NCBI GenBank assembly: GCA_902470915.1
Contig: CABRIB010000026.1
Location: 1 to 21,110, forward strand
Reading direction: 5' to 3'
Origin: an uncultured Collinsella sp.
GTDB taxonomy: Bacteria; Actinomycetota; Coriobacteriia; Coriobacteriales; Coriobacteriaceae
DNA: 21,110 nt
The notes under the pieces were generated by a model, which did no database searches, was not told where the DNA came from, and worked only from the letters and a program-made list of their open reading frames with translations. A program made the position numbers and the translations under genes. Position 1 is the stretch's first letter. Every line of letters starts with the position of its first letter. This document shows, piece by piece, positions 7,779-15,019 of the stretch.

Positions 7779-8708
7779 ATGAAAATTCCCGTAGATAAGC
7801 TGACCCGCGCTTTTAAGATGGGCGCGTCCGTTAAGAAGGATTCCGATACGCCGGTGCGCGTTTCGGTCTATCTGGATTCGTCCGCCTCGCGCTTTCTGGC
7901 CGAGACGGTGCGTGACGCCTTTGTGCCGCAGACGACCTCGGGCATTGTGCGCGTCGAGCGTCTGGGGGAGGAGCGAATTGCTCCAAAGACCGATACCGAT
8001 GTGGTGCTGGTGCTCTCGTGTGGTTCCGACCGCTTGGAGAGTGCCGTGCAGGAGCTCGTGATTGCCGGCGCGCCCGTGTGCGTGCTTGCCGAGTCTGCTG
8101 TGGAGGTGCCGTTTATCGAGGAGTCTACACCCATGCTCGGCGTGGTAGCGGCAACCGATAAGACGTATCTGCTCGAGACGCTTGCCCGCTGGATTCTCGA
8201 TCGCACCGACAAGGAAACGGCTTTTGCGGCGAACTTTGCCTTCATGCGCATCGCGGCGGCCAATCGTATCATCACCTCGTGCGCGCTCACCAATATGGCG
8301 ACCGGTGCGCTGGCGTTTTTGCCGGGCGCCGATTATCCCGTTATGGCGCTGGCGCAGGTGGGCATGCTCTTTGAGCTCGCTGCCGTCTTTGGACGCGGCA
8401 TTAAGCCTGAGCGCGGCTACGAGGTCGCGGGCGTGCTTGCCGGCGGTCTTGTGATCCGCGCGGTCACCCGCGCGCTCGTCAAGCAGACGCCTCATATTGG
8501 GTTTGCCGTCAAGGCGCTCACTGCTGCCGCGGGCACCTATGGCATGGGCCGTGCGCTCGTTTCGCTCTACGAGCGCGATATCGACTACAGCCGTGCCAAC
8601 GAGGTGGTCACTGCCACGTTCTCCCGCGTTCGCGATCTGGTGACCACGGTCGCGGGCGCCACCCGTCCTATGGCGTCCTATCAGGACGCATCCGATATCG
8701 CTGCTTAG
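7779..8708 (+). CDS. Uncharacterised DUF697/YcjF-like membrane-associated protein
   Basis: I recognise no named gene. In the 309-residue product, residues 155-265 match the pattern of DUF697 (YcjF family): paired hydrophobic helices with FLPGADYPVMALAQVGMLFELAAVFG and a second pair ending AAAGTYGMGRALVSLYER. DUF697 domains usually sit next to, or are fused to, Era/dynamin-like GTPases. Residues 25-145 look like an alternating alpha/beta fold (VRVSVYLDSS, DVVLVLSCGSD, VCVLAES, LGVVAATDKTYLLETL) at the place where a G domain would lie, but no P-loop GxxxxGKS or NKxD motif is visible. It could be a degenerate, non-binding GTPase domain, which is inference. The ATG at 7779 has TGGAGGG upstream. 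It is the last gene of the elongasome cluster, 18 bases after rodA, and the next gene begins 10 bases later. Confidence 0.8.
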   Translation: MKIPVDKLTRAFKMGASVKKDSDTPVRVSVYLDSSASRFLAETVRDAFVPQTTSGIVRVERLGEERIAPKTDTDVVLVLSCGSDRLESAVQELVIAGAPVCVLAESAVEVPFIEESTPMLGVVAATDKTYLLETLARWILDRTDKETAFAANFAFMRIAAANRIITSCALTNMATGALAFLPGADYPVMALAQVGMLFELAAVFGRGIKPERGYEVAGVLAGGLVIRAVTRALVKQTPHIGFAVKALTAAAGTYGMGRALVSLYERDIDYSRANEVVTATFSRVRDLVTTVAGATRPMASYQDASDIAA

Positions 8709-8718
8709 GGGTTTTCCG

Positions 8719-10596
8719 TTGCGCGTTGCATACCAAGACTGTTTTCATTTAATTGAGCCGCTGCTCGCCAAGGTCGAGAAACCGAGCCGCTATATCGATC
8801 ACGAGTGGGGCACGCTTTCCAAGGCCGATGCCGACTACCGTTGCTGCCTGATCTACCCGGATGTGTACGAGGTCGGTCTGCCCAACCAGGGCATCGCCAT
8901 CCTCTACAACATCCTTAACCAGGCCGAGGGCATCTCCTGCGAGCGCGGCTATGTGCCGTGGCCCGATATGGGTGACGCCATGCGCGAGGCAGGCATTCCG
9001 CTGCTGTCGCTCGAGGGTGCAGCGCCGGTTGCTTCGTTTGATATCGTCGGCCTGCATGTTCCGCACGAGATGGCGGTGACGAACTTCCTCGAGGCACTCG
9101 ACCTCGCTGGCATTCCGCTGTTAGCGGCCGACCGCACCGAGGACGACCCCATTATCATCGCCGGCGGCCCCTCGGTGTACAACCCCGAGCCGTACGCGGC
9201 CTTCTTCGATGTTATCCTCATCGGTGAGGGCGAGGAATCGCTGCTCGAGACCTGCCAGCTGCATCGCCGCCTGCGTGACGAAGGAGTCCCGCGCGCGCAG
9301 ATTGTTGAGCAGCTTGCATCCATTGGTGGCAACTACGTGCCGTCGCTCTATGAGGTTCGTCACGACGAACCCTGCTCGCCACATGGCTACACTGTGCCGT
9401 GTGAGGGCAAGGATGCGCCGACCGTGGTTTACAAGCGCGTCGTCGAGGATTTCGGCGCCACGAATCCGTTGTCGCAGTCGTGCGTACCCTATGCGCAGCT
9501 GGTCCACGACCGCCTGTCTATCGAGATCCTTCGCGGCTGCGCCCGCGGCTGTCGTTTTTGCCAGGCCGGCATGACGTATCGCCCGGTGCGTGAGCGCTCG
9601 GCCGACCAGATCGTCTCGTCGGTGATTCAGGGTCTGGAAAAGACCGGCTATGACGAGGTGTCGCTGACCTCGCTCTCCACGACCGACCACTCCTGCATTC
9701 GCGACGTGCTCGGCAGACTCAACCGTCGCCTGGAGGATACGGGTATTCGCGTGTCTATTCCGTCGCAGCGCCTGGATTCGTTTGGCGTGGATATGGCCGA
9801 GTCGGTTGCCGGCGAAAAGAAGGGCGGCCTGACGTTCGCGCCCGAGGCCGGCAGCCAGCGCATGCGCGACATCATTAACAAGAACGTGACCGAGGAGGAC
9901 CTGGACCGTGCGGCCAAGGCGGCCTTCGAGGCCGGCTGGAACCGCATGAAGCTCTACTTTATGATGGGCCTTCCCGGCGAGCGCGACGAGGACATCGTGG
10001 CCATCGCCAATCTGGCCGATCACGTGCTGGAGCTCGGTCGTTCCGTGGTGCCCAAGGCTCGTCGCGGCTCGATCTCGGTGTCCATTTCGGTTTCGGTCTT
10101 TATCCCCAAGGCTGCCACGCCGTTCCAGTGGTGCCCGCAGCTCGACTACGACGACGTCAAGCGTCGCCAGAAGCTGCTTATCACGAGCGTTCGCAACCGT
10201 GCCGTCCGCGTGCATTACCACGATGCCGAGACTTCGCTCATCGAGGCCGCGCTGTCCCGCGCCGGTCGTGACATGACGCCCGTCATCATTGACGCTTGGC
10301 GCTCGGGCTCTCGCTTTGACGCCTGGGTAGAGCATTTCTCGCTCGATAACTGGAAGGAAGCTGCTGCCAAAAACGGCATCGACCTCAATGAGCTCGTGCA
10401 CCTGCCCTACGAGTTGGATTGGCGCCTGCCGTGGGAGCATGTGAGCCCTGGCTGTACGCGCGGCTTCCTCGAGCGCGAGTACCGTCGCTCGCTCGAGGGC
10501 GTCACGACTCCCGACTGCACCCGCACGTCGTGCACCGGCTGCGGGATCTGCCCCACGCTCCACGCCAAGAATGTATTGATGGGTGATCGCGCATGA
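8719..10596 (+). CDS. Radical SAM protein with B12-binding-like N-terminus (TIGR03960 type)
   Basis: Radical SAM enzymes use a [4Fe-4S] cluster to cleave S-adenosylmethionine. The cluster motif is C274-ARG-C278-RF-C281 in the segment EILRGCARGCRFCQAG. Residues 20-180 resemble a cobalamin-binding-type Rossmann domain (VGLPNQGIAILYNIL, IVGLHVPHEMAVTN, IIAGGPSVYNPEPYAAFFDVI, IGEGEES) like that of YgiQ-type proteins. The core continues with TFAPEAGSQRMRDIINKNV and MKLYFMMGLPGE. Four further cysteines at 600, 605, 608 and 611 (CTRTSCTGCGIC) could hold a second metal or Fe-S cluster. The 625-residue length and architecture fit the uncharacterised family TIGR03960, whose substrate is unknown to me. 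The TTG start at 8719 has TAGGGG seven bases upstream. The last four bases overlap the start of the DUF2344 gene (ATGA), so the two are translationally coupled. Confidence 0.9.
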   Translation: MRVAYQDCFHLIEPLLAKVEKPSRYIDHEWGTLSKADADYRCCLIYPDVYEVGLPNQGIAILYNILNQAEGISCERGYVPWPDMGDAMREAGIPLLSLEGAAPVASFDIVGLHVPHEMAVTNFLEALDLAGIPLLAADRTEDDPIIIAGGPSVYNPEPYAAFFDVILIGEGEESLLETCQLHRRLRDEGVPRAQIVEQLASIGGNYVPSLYEVRHDEPCSPHGYTVPCEGKDAPTVVYKRVVEDFGATNPLSQSCVPYAQLVHDRLSIEILRGCARGCRFCQAGMTYRPVRERSADQIVSSVIQGLEKTGYDEVSLTSLSTTDHSCIRDVLGRLNRRLEDTGIRVSIPSQRLDSFGVDMAESVAGEKKGGLTFAPEAGSQRMRDIINKNVTEEDLDRAAKAAFEAGWNRMKLYFMMGLPGERDEDIVAIANLADHVLELGRSVVPKARRGSISVSISVSVFIPKAATPFQWCPQLDYDDVKRRQKLLITSVRNRAVRVHYHDAETSLIEAALSRAGRDMTPVIIDAWRSGSRFDAWVEHFSLDNWKEAAAKNGIDLNELVHLPYELDWRLPWEHVSPGCTRGFLEREYRRSLEGVTTPDCTRTSCTGCGICPTLHAKNVLMGDRA

Positions 10597-11405
10597 GTGA
10601 GCGCCTGACCGACAACCCCTCGCTCTTTAGACTTCGTGTTCGCTATGGCAAGCGCGATCGCCTTAAGTACCTGGGCCATCTCGAAGTGATCCATACCATT
10701 GAGCGCATCGTGCGCCGTGCGGGACTTCCCTATGCCGTCACGCAGGGCTTTTCTCCGCACATGCGCGTGGGCTTCTCTTCGGCGCTACCGGTGGGTACGT
10801 CGTCGACCTGCGAGTGGTATGACCTGTTTATGACCGAGTTCGTGGCGCTCGACGAGGCGTTTGGGCGCCTGGCTGCGGCGTCTCCGGCCGATCTGGCGCC
10901 CATCGAGGCGGCGTACATCGACGTGCGCACGCCGGCGTTGACGGCGCAGCTCACGCGCCTGTCGTATCGCATCGACCTGCACTTGGATCCCGAGGCGCCC
11001 GTAAGCGCCGACGAGGTGCGTCGTGCGCTCGACACGCTGCGCGCGGACCATGGCATCGACTACGCGCGCGGAAAAAAGAGCAAGCGCTTGGATTTGGATC
11101 ACACGCTCGTGGGCTATGAGCTCACGGCGGGGGAGCATGAGGACCATCTGGTCCTCATGCTCGACACCCATGCCGACAACGAGGGCTCCATGCGTCCGGA
11201 AATTTTGCTTTCCGCTGCTGATGTTTTGTTGCAGGGCTTGACCCCGGGCGTGGATGCACCTATTGTTTCCACCGGTATGCAAGACCTCGTGACCATCTGC
11301 TCCTACGATGTCGAGCGTCAGAATCAAGCATGCGAGGACGACGAGGGCCGACTCGTCAGCCCCATACCTGTGCGAACTTGTGGATTTGCTCCACATACTC
11401 GTTGA
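10593..11405 (+). CDS. DUF2344 radical SAM-linked protein (TIGR03936 type)
   Basis: The family is defined by its constant company with the TIGR03960 radical SAM protein, and its biochemical role is unknown. The 270-residue product begins with the family hallmark: RVRYGKRDRLKYLGHLE, then RRAGLPYAVTQGFSPHMRVGFS and LPVGTSSTCEWYD. A less conserved alpha/beta region follows. The last 30 or so residues (polar, ending FAPHTR) look unstructured. The start overlaps the upstream stop by four bases, a classic arrangement for two proteins made in equal amounts. The TGA stop is part of the -35 element of the rplU promoter. In many Firmicutes an RNase G gene follows this pair before rplU; here it is absent. 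Confidence 0.88.
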   Translation: MSERLTDNPSLFRLRVRYGKRDRLKYLGHLEVIHTIERIVRRAGLPYAVTQGFSPHMRVGFSSALPVGTSSTCEWYDLFMTEFVALDEAFGRLAAASPADLAPIEAAYIDVRTPALTAQLTRLSYRIDLHLDPEAPVSADEVRRALDTLRADHGIDYARGKKSKRLDLDHTLVGYELTAGEHEDHLVLMLDTHADNEGSMRPEILLSAADVLLQGLTPGVDAPIVSTGMQDLVTICSYDVERQNQACEDDEGRLVSPIPVRTCGFAPHTR

Positions 11406-11430
11406 CGGGGGTATTTTCGCCTGCTACTAT
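11402..11430 (+). promoter_or_regulatory. Sigma70-type promoter for rplU-rpmA
   Basis: TTGACG (11402-11407) and TACTAT (11425-11430) are separated by exactly 17 bases. TGC immediately before the -10 hexamer gives an extended -10 element. Transcription should start near 11437, leaving a leader of about 36 bases before rplU. The -35 hexamer overlaps the TGA stop (11403-11405) of the DUF2344 gene. The leader is too short to hold an L21-type autoregulatory structure. This is the best-scoring promoter I see in the window. Confidence 0.75.
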
Positions 11431-11472
11431 ATTCGGCTGTTGCACTAACTGATGCATGAAGGGCAAGTAAAC

Positions 11473-11847
11473 ATGTACGCAATCGTTAACACGGGCGGCA
11501 AGCAGTACAAGGTCGCCACCGACGATGTCATCACCGTCGAGAAGATCGAGGGCAATGAGGGCGACAAGGTCACCCTGCCGGTTATCTTCCTCAACGATGG
11601 TAAGAAGATCGTCACCGATCCCGACAAGCTGGCCAAGGCCAAGGTTACCGCTCAGATCGTTGAGCAGTTCAAGGGCGAGAAGCAGCTGGTCTTCAAGTTC
11701 CACAAGCGCAAGCGCTATCGTCGTCTGAAGGGTCACCGTCAGCAGCTCACCAAGCTGAAGATCGTGAAGGTTCAGGCTACCTCCCGCGCCAAGAAGGCTG
11801 TCAAGGCAGAGGCTGAGGCTGTTGCCGAGGCTCCCGTCGCCGAGTAG
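11473..11847 (+). CDS. rplU: 50S ribosomal protein L21
   Basis: L21 binds 23S rRNA in the large subunit. The sequence MYAIVNTGGKQYKV is the invariant start of the family, and FKFHKRKRYRRLKGHRQ followed by TKLKIVKV is its conserved C-terminal region. The length is 124 residues, including an Ala/Glu-rich tail (AKKAVKAEAEAVAEAPVAE) longer than the usual 103. An in-frame ATG at 11452 would add seven residues (MHEGQVN), but the family start and the GAAGGG site at 11458-11463, nine bases before 11473, fix the start at 11473. A strong promoter lies immediately upstream, and rpmA follows after 33 bases. Confidence 0.96.
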   Translation: MYAIVNTGGKQYKVATDDVITVEKIEGNEGDKVTLPVIFLNDGKKIVTDPDKLAKAKVTAQIVEQFKGEKQLVFKFHKRKRYRRLKGHRQQLTKLKIVKVQATSRAKKAVKAEAEAVAEAPVAE

Positions 11848-11880
11848 ATTACACTCGTAACGAAAGAGTAGGTATACACA

Positions 11881-12138
11881 ATGGCACACAAAAAAGGACT
11901 CGGTTCCTCCCGTAATGGCCGTGACTCCCGCGGTCAGCGCCTTGGCACGAAGCGCTATGCCGGCCAGACGGTAACCACGGGCACGATTCTCGTCCGTCAG
12001 CACGGCACGCACATCCACCCGGGTGAGAACGTTGGCCGTGGTAAGGACGACACGCTGTTCGCGCTGGTCGACGGTACCGTTGAGTTCCACAAGGGTATCA
12101 AGCACAGGGTCAGCGTACGCCCGCTCGCGAACGCGTAA
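11881..12138 (+). CDS. rpmA: 50S ribosomal protein L27
   Basis: L27 lies at the peptidyl transferase centre, and its N-terminus contacts tRNA in the P site. The 85-residue product starts MAHKKGLGSSRNGRDS and shows KRYAGQ, ILVRQHGTHIHPGENVGRGKDDTLFA and VEFHKG, all typical. The N-terminus is the mature form directly. It lacks the short cleavable extension that many Firmicutes L27s carry, and accordingly no Prp protease gene lies between rplU and rpmA. The gene is co-transcribed with rplU and followed by an intrinsic terminator at 12164-12207. Confidence 0.97.
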   Translation: MAHKKGLGSSRNGRDSRGQRLGTKRYAGQTVTTGTILVRQHGTHIHPGENVGRGKDDTLFALVDGTVEFHKGIKHRVSVRPLANA

Positions 12139-12163
12139 TTCACCCTTCATAGAGCACATATGT

Positions 12164-12207
12164 GGGAGGCACTTGAGTTTTAGGATTCAAGGGTCTCCCT
12201 CTTTTTT
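12164..12207 (+). terminator. Rho-independent terminator between rpmA and obgE
   Basis: Bases 12164-12176 pair with 12187-12199 (GGGAG/CTCCC outer stem, CTTGA/TCAAG inner stem, one mismatch and one G-U) around a 10-base loop. The T-rich tract TCTTTTTT (12200-12207) follows directly. It ends rplU-rpmA transcription. Only 16 bases, holding the AGGAGG site, separate it from the obgE start. Confidence 0.85.
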
Positions 12208-12223
12208 GTAGGAGGCGATTCTG

Positions 12224-13690
12224 TTGTCACAGTTCACCGATATCAGCCGCATTAACGTGTGCGGCGGCGACGGCGGAGCCGGATGCATGTCGTTTAGGCG
12301 CGAGGCATTTGTCCCCAAGGGCGGCCCCGATGGCGGCGACGGCGGTCGTGGCGGCAATGTCGTCATCCAGGCCGATGCTCAGCTGTCTTCGCTGATCGAT
12401 TACCGCTTTAAGCATCACTTCCGCGCCGAGCGCGGCACGCACGGGCAGGGTGCCCGTCGTAACGGTAAGAGCGGCGAGGACCTGATTCTCAAGGTCCCTA
12501 TGGGTACCGTGGTACGCGAGCTCGACCCCGAGACGCAGACCCCGATGTTCGAGATTGCCGACCTGGTGCACGACGGCGAGCGCGTCGTCGTGGCGCCCGG
12601 CGGTGCCGGCGGTCTGGGCAATACCCACTTTGTGACGTCGGTGCGTCGCGCTCCGGCCTTTGCCCAGCTCGGCGAGCCTGCCGAGGAACACTGGATCGAG
12701 CTCGAGATGAAGCTTATGGCCGATGCCGCGCTTGTGGGCTTTCCCTCGGTGGGTAAGTCATCGCTCATTGCGCGCATGAGTGCCGCCCGTCCCAAGATTG
12801 CCGACTACCCGTTTACCACGCTCGTGCCGAACCTCGGCATGGTGCGTGCCGGCGAATATTCTTACGTCGTTGCCGACGTCCCCGGTCTCATCGAGGGCGC
12901 GAGCGAGGGCAAGGGCCTGGGTCACCAGTTCCTGCGCCACATTGAGCGTACGGCCCTGATCATGCATGTCGTCGACATGACGGGCGGTTTTGAGGATCGC
13001 GATCCGGTTGAGGACTATCGCATCATCAACCGCGAGCTCGAGCAGTATGGCGCCGAGCTTTCGGAGCGCCCGCAGATCGTTGTCGCCAACAAGTGCGATG
13101 CGCCGGGCACGGCCGATAAGATTGCCGACCTCAAGCGCGCAGCGCTCGACGATGGCCATATGTTCTTTGCCGTGTCTGCCGTGACGGGCGCCGGTCTCAA
13201 TACGTTGATGCTAGCCGTAGGTGAGCAGGTGGCCAAGCTCCGCGCCGAGTTGGCGGTCTCCGATGAGCCGGTCGACCTGCGCGACGATGAATGGGAGCGC
13301 CGTCGCCTGCAGCGAGAGAAGCGTTTCCGCATTGTCCAGGAAGAGCCCGGTGCCTTCCGCGTGGTCGGTCGTGCCATCGAGCGCATGGTCATTCAGACCG
13401 ACTGGGAAAACGAAGAAGCCGTCATTTACCTGCAGCATAAGTTTGCGCGTATGGGTGTTGACGACGCGCTCGAGAAGGCCGGTTGTCGTGCGGGCGACGA
13501 GGTCCGCATTTGCCAGCGCGCCTTTGACTTTGAGGGCGCCGAGGACTTCTCGGAGTACGAGGAGCTCGAGGATGCTGGCGAGGACGTTGCCGTTGAAGCC
13601 ATTGACGTGGCCGATGCTGCGGATGAGGGCGTCGAGGTTGTCAATGCGGCGGATGCCGCGGGCGATGCCGAGACCTCTGAGGGCGAGTAA
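12224..13690 (+). CDS. obgE: GTPase ObgE/CgtA (Obg), ribosome assembly
   Basis: Obg is an essential GTPase in 50S assembly and stringent-response control. The 488-residue product has the three-domain Obg layout. The glycine-rich N-terminal fold covers about 1-158 (GGDGGAGCMSFRREAFVPKGGPDGGDGGRGG). The G domain follows, with P-loop G172-FPSVGKS-179, the switch TTLVPNLG, DVPGLIEGASEGKGLG, and N289-KCD292. The C-terminal OCT domain spans about 345-425 (FRVVGRAIERMVIQTDWENEEA). Residues from about 440 onward form a long acidic, Ala-rich tail. The start is TTG at 12224, eight bases after AGGAGG (12210-12215). An intrinsic terminator ends just upstream, so expression depends on readthrough or an unseen promoter. 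nadD starts three bases after the stop. Confidence 0.96.
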   Translation: MSQFTDISRINVCGGDGGAGCMSFRREAFVPKGGPDGGDGGRGGNVVIQADAQLSSLIDYRFKHHFRAERGTHGQGARRNGKSGEDLILKVPMGTVVRELDPETQTPMFEIADLVHDGERVVVAPGGAGGLGNTHFVTSVRRAPAFAQLGEPAEEHWIELEMKLMADAALVGFPSVGKSSLIARMSAARPKIADYPFTTLVPNLGMVRAGEYSYVVADVPGLIEGASEGKGLGHQFLRHIERTALIMHVVDMTGGFEDRDPVEDYRIINRELEQYGAELSERPQIVVANKCDAPGTADKIADLKRAALDDGHMFFAVSAVTGAGLNTLMLAVGEQVAKLRAELAVSDEPVDLRDDEWERRRLQREKRFRIVQEEPGAFRVVGRAIERMVIQTDWENEEAVIYLQHKFARMGVDDALEKAGCRAGDEVRICQRAFDFEGAEDFSEYEELEDAGEDVAVEAIDVADAADEGVEVVNAADAAGDAETSEGE

Positions 13691-13693
13691 GCC

Positions 13694-14371
13694 ATGTCGC
13701 TGCGCGGTGGAATCGGTCTGCCCGAGCTTCCTCTAGAGGACGGGCAGGAGTTTAGGCTCGGCATTATGGGTGGCACCTTTGATCCCATTCATTACGGGCA
13801 CCTGGTGACCGCCGAGCAGGCGCGCGAGTCCCTCGACTTGGACGCTGTGCTCTTTATGCCGGCGGGCTCTCCTGCTTTTAAGCTTGACAAGCCGGTGACG
13901 CCTGCCGAGGACCGTTATGCCATGACGGTCCTCGCCACCGCCGCGAACCCGGCCTTTTTGGCGAGTCGGTTCGAGATCGACCGTCCGGGCGTAACCTACA
14001 CGGCCGATACGCTTCATGCCCTTCGCGACTTTTATCCGCCGCAGGTAAAGCTCTACTTTATTACGGGCGCCGATGCGATTATCGATATTGTGACTTGGCA
14101 TGATGCCGAACGAATCGCCGAGCTTGCTACCTTTATTGCGGCGACGCGACCGGGCTTTGATATCGATACGGCGCGTGCCCGAATCAAAGAGTCGGGGCTG
14201 CCGTTCGACGTGCGCTATATTCAGATTCCGGCGCTGGCGATCAGCTCGACGAACATTCGTAAGCGAGTTGCCCGCGGCATGAGCGTGCGCTATCTTACGA
14301 GCGAGTCTGTGCTCGGCTACATTCGCAAACGCAGGCTATATGCCGATTTGGGCCAAGAAGATTTTGAGTGA
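13694..14371 (+). CDS. nadD: Nicotinate-mononucleotide adenylyltransferase
   Basis: NadD joins nicotinate mononucleotide and ATP to give deamido-NAD in NAD biosynthesis. The nucleotidyltransferase signature G26-GTFDPIHYGH36 contains the catalytic H33 and H36. The second motif, ISSTNIRKRV, lies near residue 190 and binds ATP phosphates. FMPAGSPAFKLDKPVTPAEDRYAM and FITGADAIIDIVTWHD are family-typical. The 225-residue product carries about 20 extra residues before the core, so the true start could be internal. The ATG at 13694 is the only good candidate, with a weak GAGGG ten bases upstream inside the obgE end. The neighbours obgE and yqeK form the common obgE-nadD-yqeK-rsfS cluster. Confidence 0.94.
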   Translation: MSLRGGIGLPELPLEDGQEFRLGIMGGTFDPIHYGHLVTAEQARESLDLDAVLFMPAGSPAFKLDKPVTPAEDRYAMTVLATAANPAFLASRFEIDRPGVTYTADTLHALRDFYPPQVKLYFITGADAIIDIVTWHDAERIAELATFIAATRPGFDIDTARARIKESGLPFDVRYIQIPALAISSTNIRKRVARGMSVRYLTSESVLGYIRKRRLYADLGQEDFE

Positions 14372-14383
14372 TGGGGGTCTACG

Positions 14384-14992
14384 TTGTCGGTAGAGGATCA
14401 GTTTGAGGGCGATGAGCGCGCGCTGCTCAAGCGCATTCAAGAGCTGCTCGATGTTCGCATGAAGGATAAGCGCAAGCGCTATGTGCATTCGCTGGGTGTT
14501 GCCGAGACCGCACTTCATCTGGCCGAGGTCTACGGCGTTGACCGCTTTGATGCCGCTGCCGCCGGCCTGATCCATGACTGGGACAAAGTGCTCTCCGACG
14601 ACGAGCTGGTCACGCGCGCTCTGCATTACGGCATTAAGATTGCCGGCTCTCCTTCCGCCGCGACGCCGCTTTTGCATGGCCCTGTTGCCGCCTATGAGCT
14701 TCCGCAGCTTTTTCCCGAGCTGTCGCCGGCCGTTTTCCAGGCTGTCGACCGTCACACCGTGGGTGCCTGCGACATGACGCAGCTCGATATGGTGGTCTTT
14801 GTGGCCGATGCCATCGAGCCCAACCGCCACGGCGACTATGCACATGCGCTGCGCAAGATGGTGGGGGAGTCGACGCTCGACGAGTTGTTCTTCTCCTGTT
14901 TTGCGCAGGGTTTGGTCTATGTGATTCAGTCCGGGCGCTATCTTTATCCCACGGCTATTTCGATTTACAACCATTACGCCCAGCTGCGCTAG
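14384..14992 (+). CDS. yqeK: YqeK-type HD-domain hydrolase (probable Ap4A hydrolase)
   Basis: YqeK proteins are HD-superfamily enzymes. Characterised members split diadenosine tetraphosphate symmetrically to two ADP. The metal-binding set is visible in the 202-residue product: H35 (RYVHSLGV), H64-D65 (GLIHDWDK), H98 (LLHGPVAA), H124 (VDRHTVGA) and D142 (VFVADAIEPNR). These match the YqeK arrangement. The TTG start at 14384 has GGGGG (14373-14377) upstream. The ATG at 14371 is in another frame and overlaps the nadD stop. nadD is 12 bases upstream and rsfS 27 bases downstream. Confidence 0.9.
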   Translation: MSVEDQFEGDERALLKRIQELLDVRMKDKRKRYVHSLGVAETALHLAEVYGVDRFDAAAAGLIHDWDKVLSDDELVTRALHYGIKIAGSPSAATPLLHGPVAAYELPQLFPELSPAVFQAVDRHTVGACDMTQLDMVVFVADAIEPNRHGDYAHALRKMVGESTLDELFFSCFAQGLVYVIQSGRYLYPTAISIYNHYAQLR

Positions 14993-15019
14993 CTCGGGCT
15001 GTCTAGAAAGAGGTATTCC

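Noticed and set aside
6741..8495. Minus-strand open frame of 584 codons across rodA and the DUF697-like gene
   Set aside because: It is antisense to two genes with clear domains, and its product is Arg/His/Gln-rich without recognisable motifs. It spans a real operon junction.
9121..10563. Minus-strand open frame of 480 codons opposite the radical SAM gene
   Set aside because: It is a shadow of a gene with verified CxxxCxxC and other motifs. Its own sequence shows no conserved family pattern.
11452..11472. Upstream ATG giving rplU seven more residues
   Set aside because: The L21 family starts at MYAIV, and the GAAGGG site lies between the two ATGs, so it can serve only the one at 11473.
11431..11472. 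An L21 leader or other ribosomal autoregulatory RNA upstream of rplU
   Set aside because: The predicted leader is about 36 bases with no significant stem, too short for known structures.
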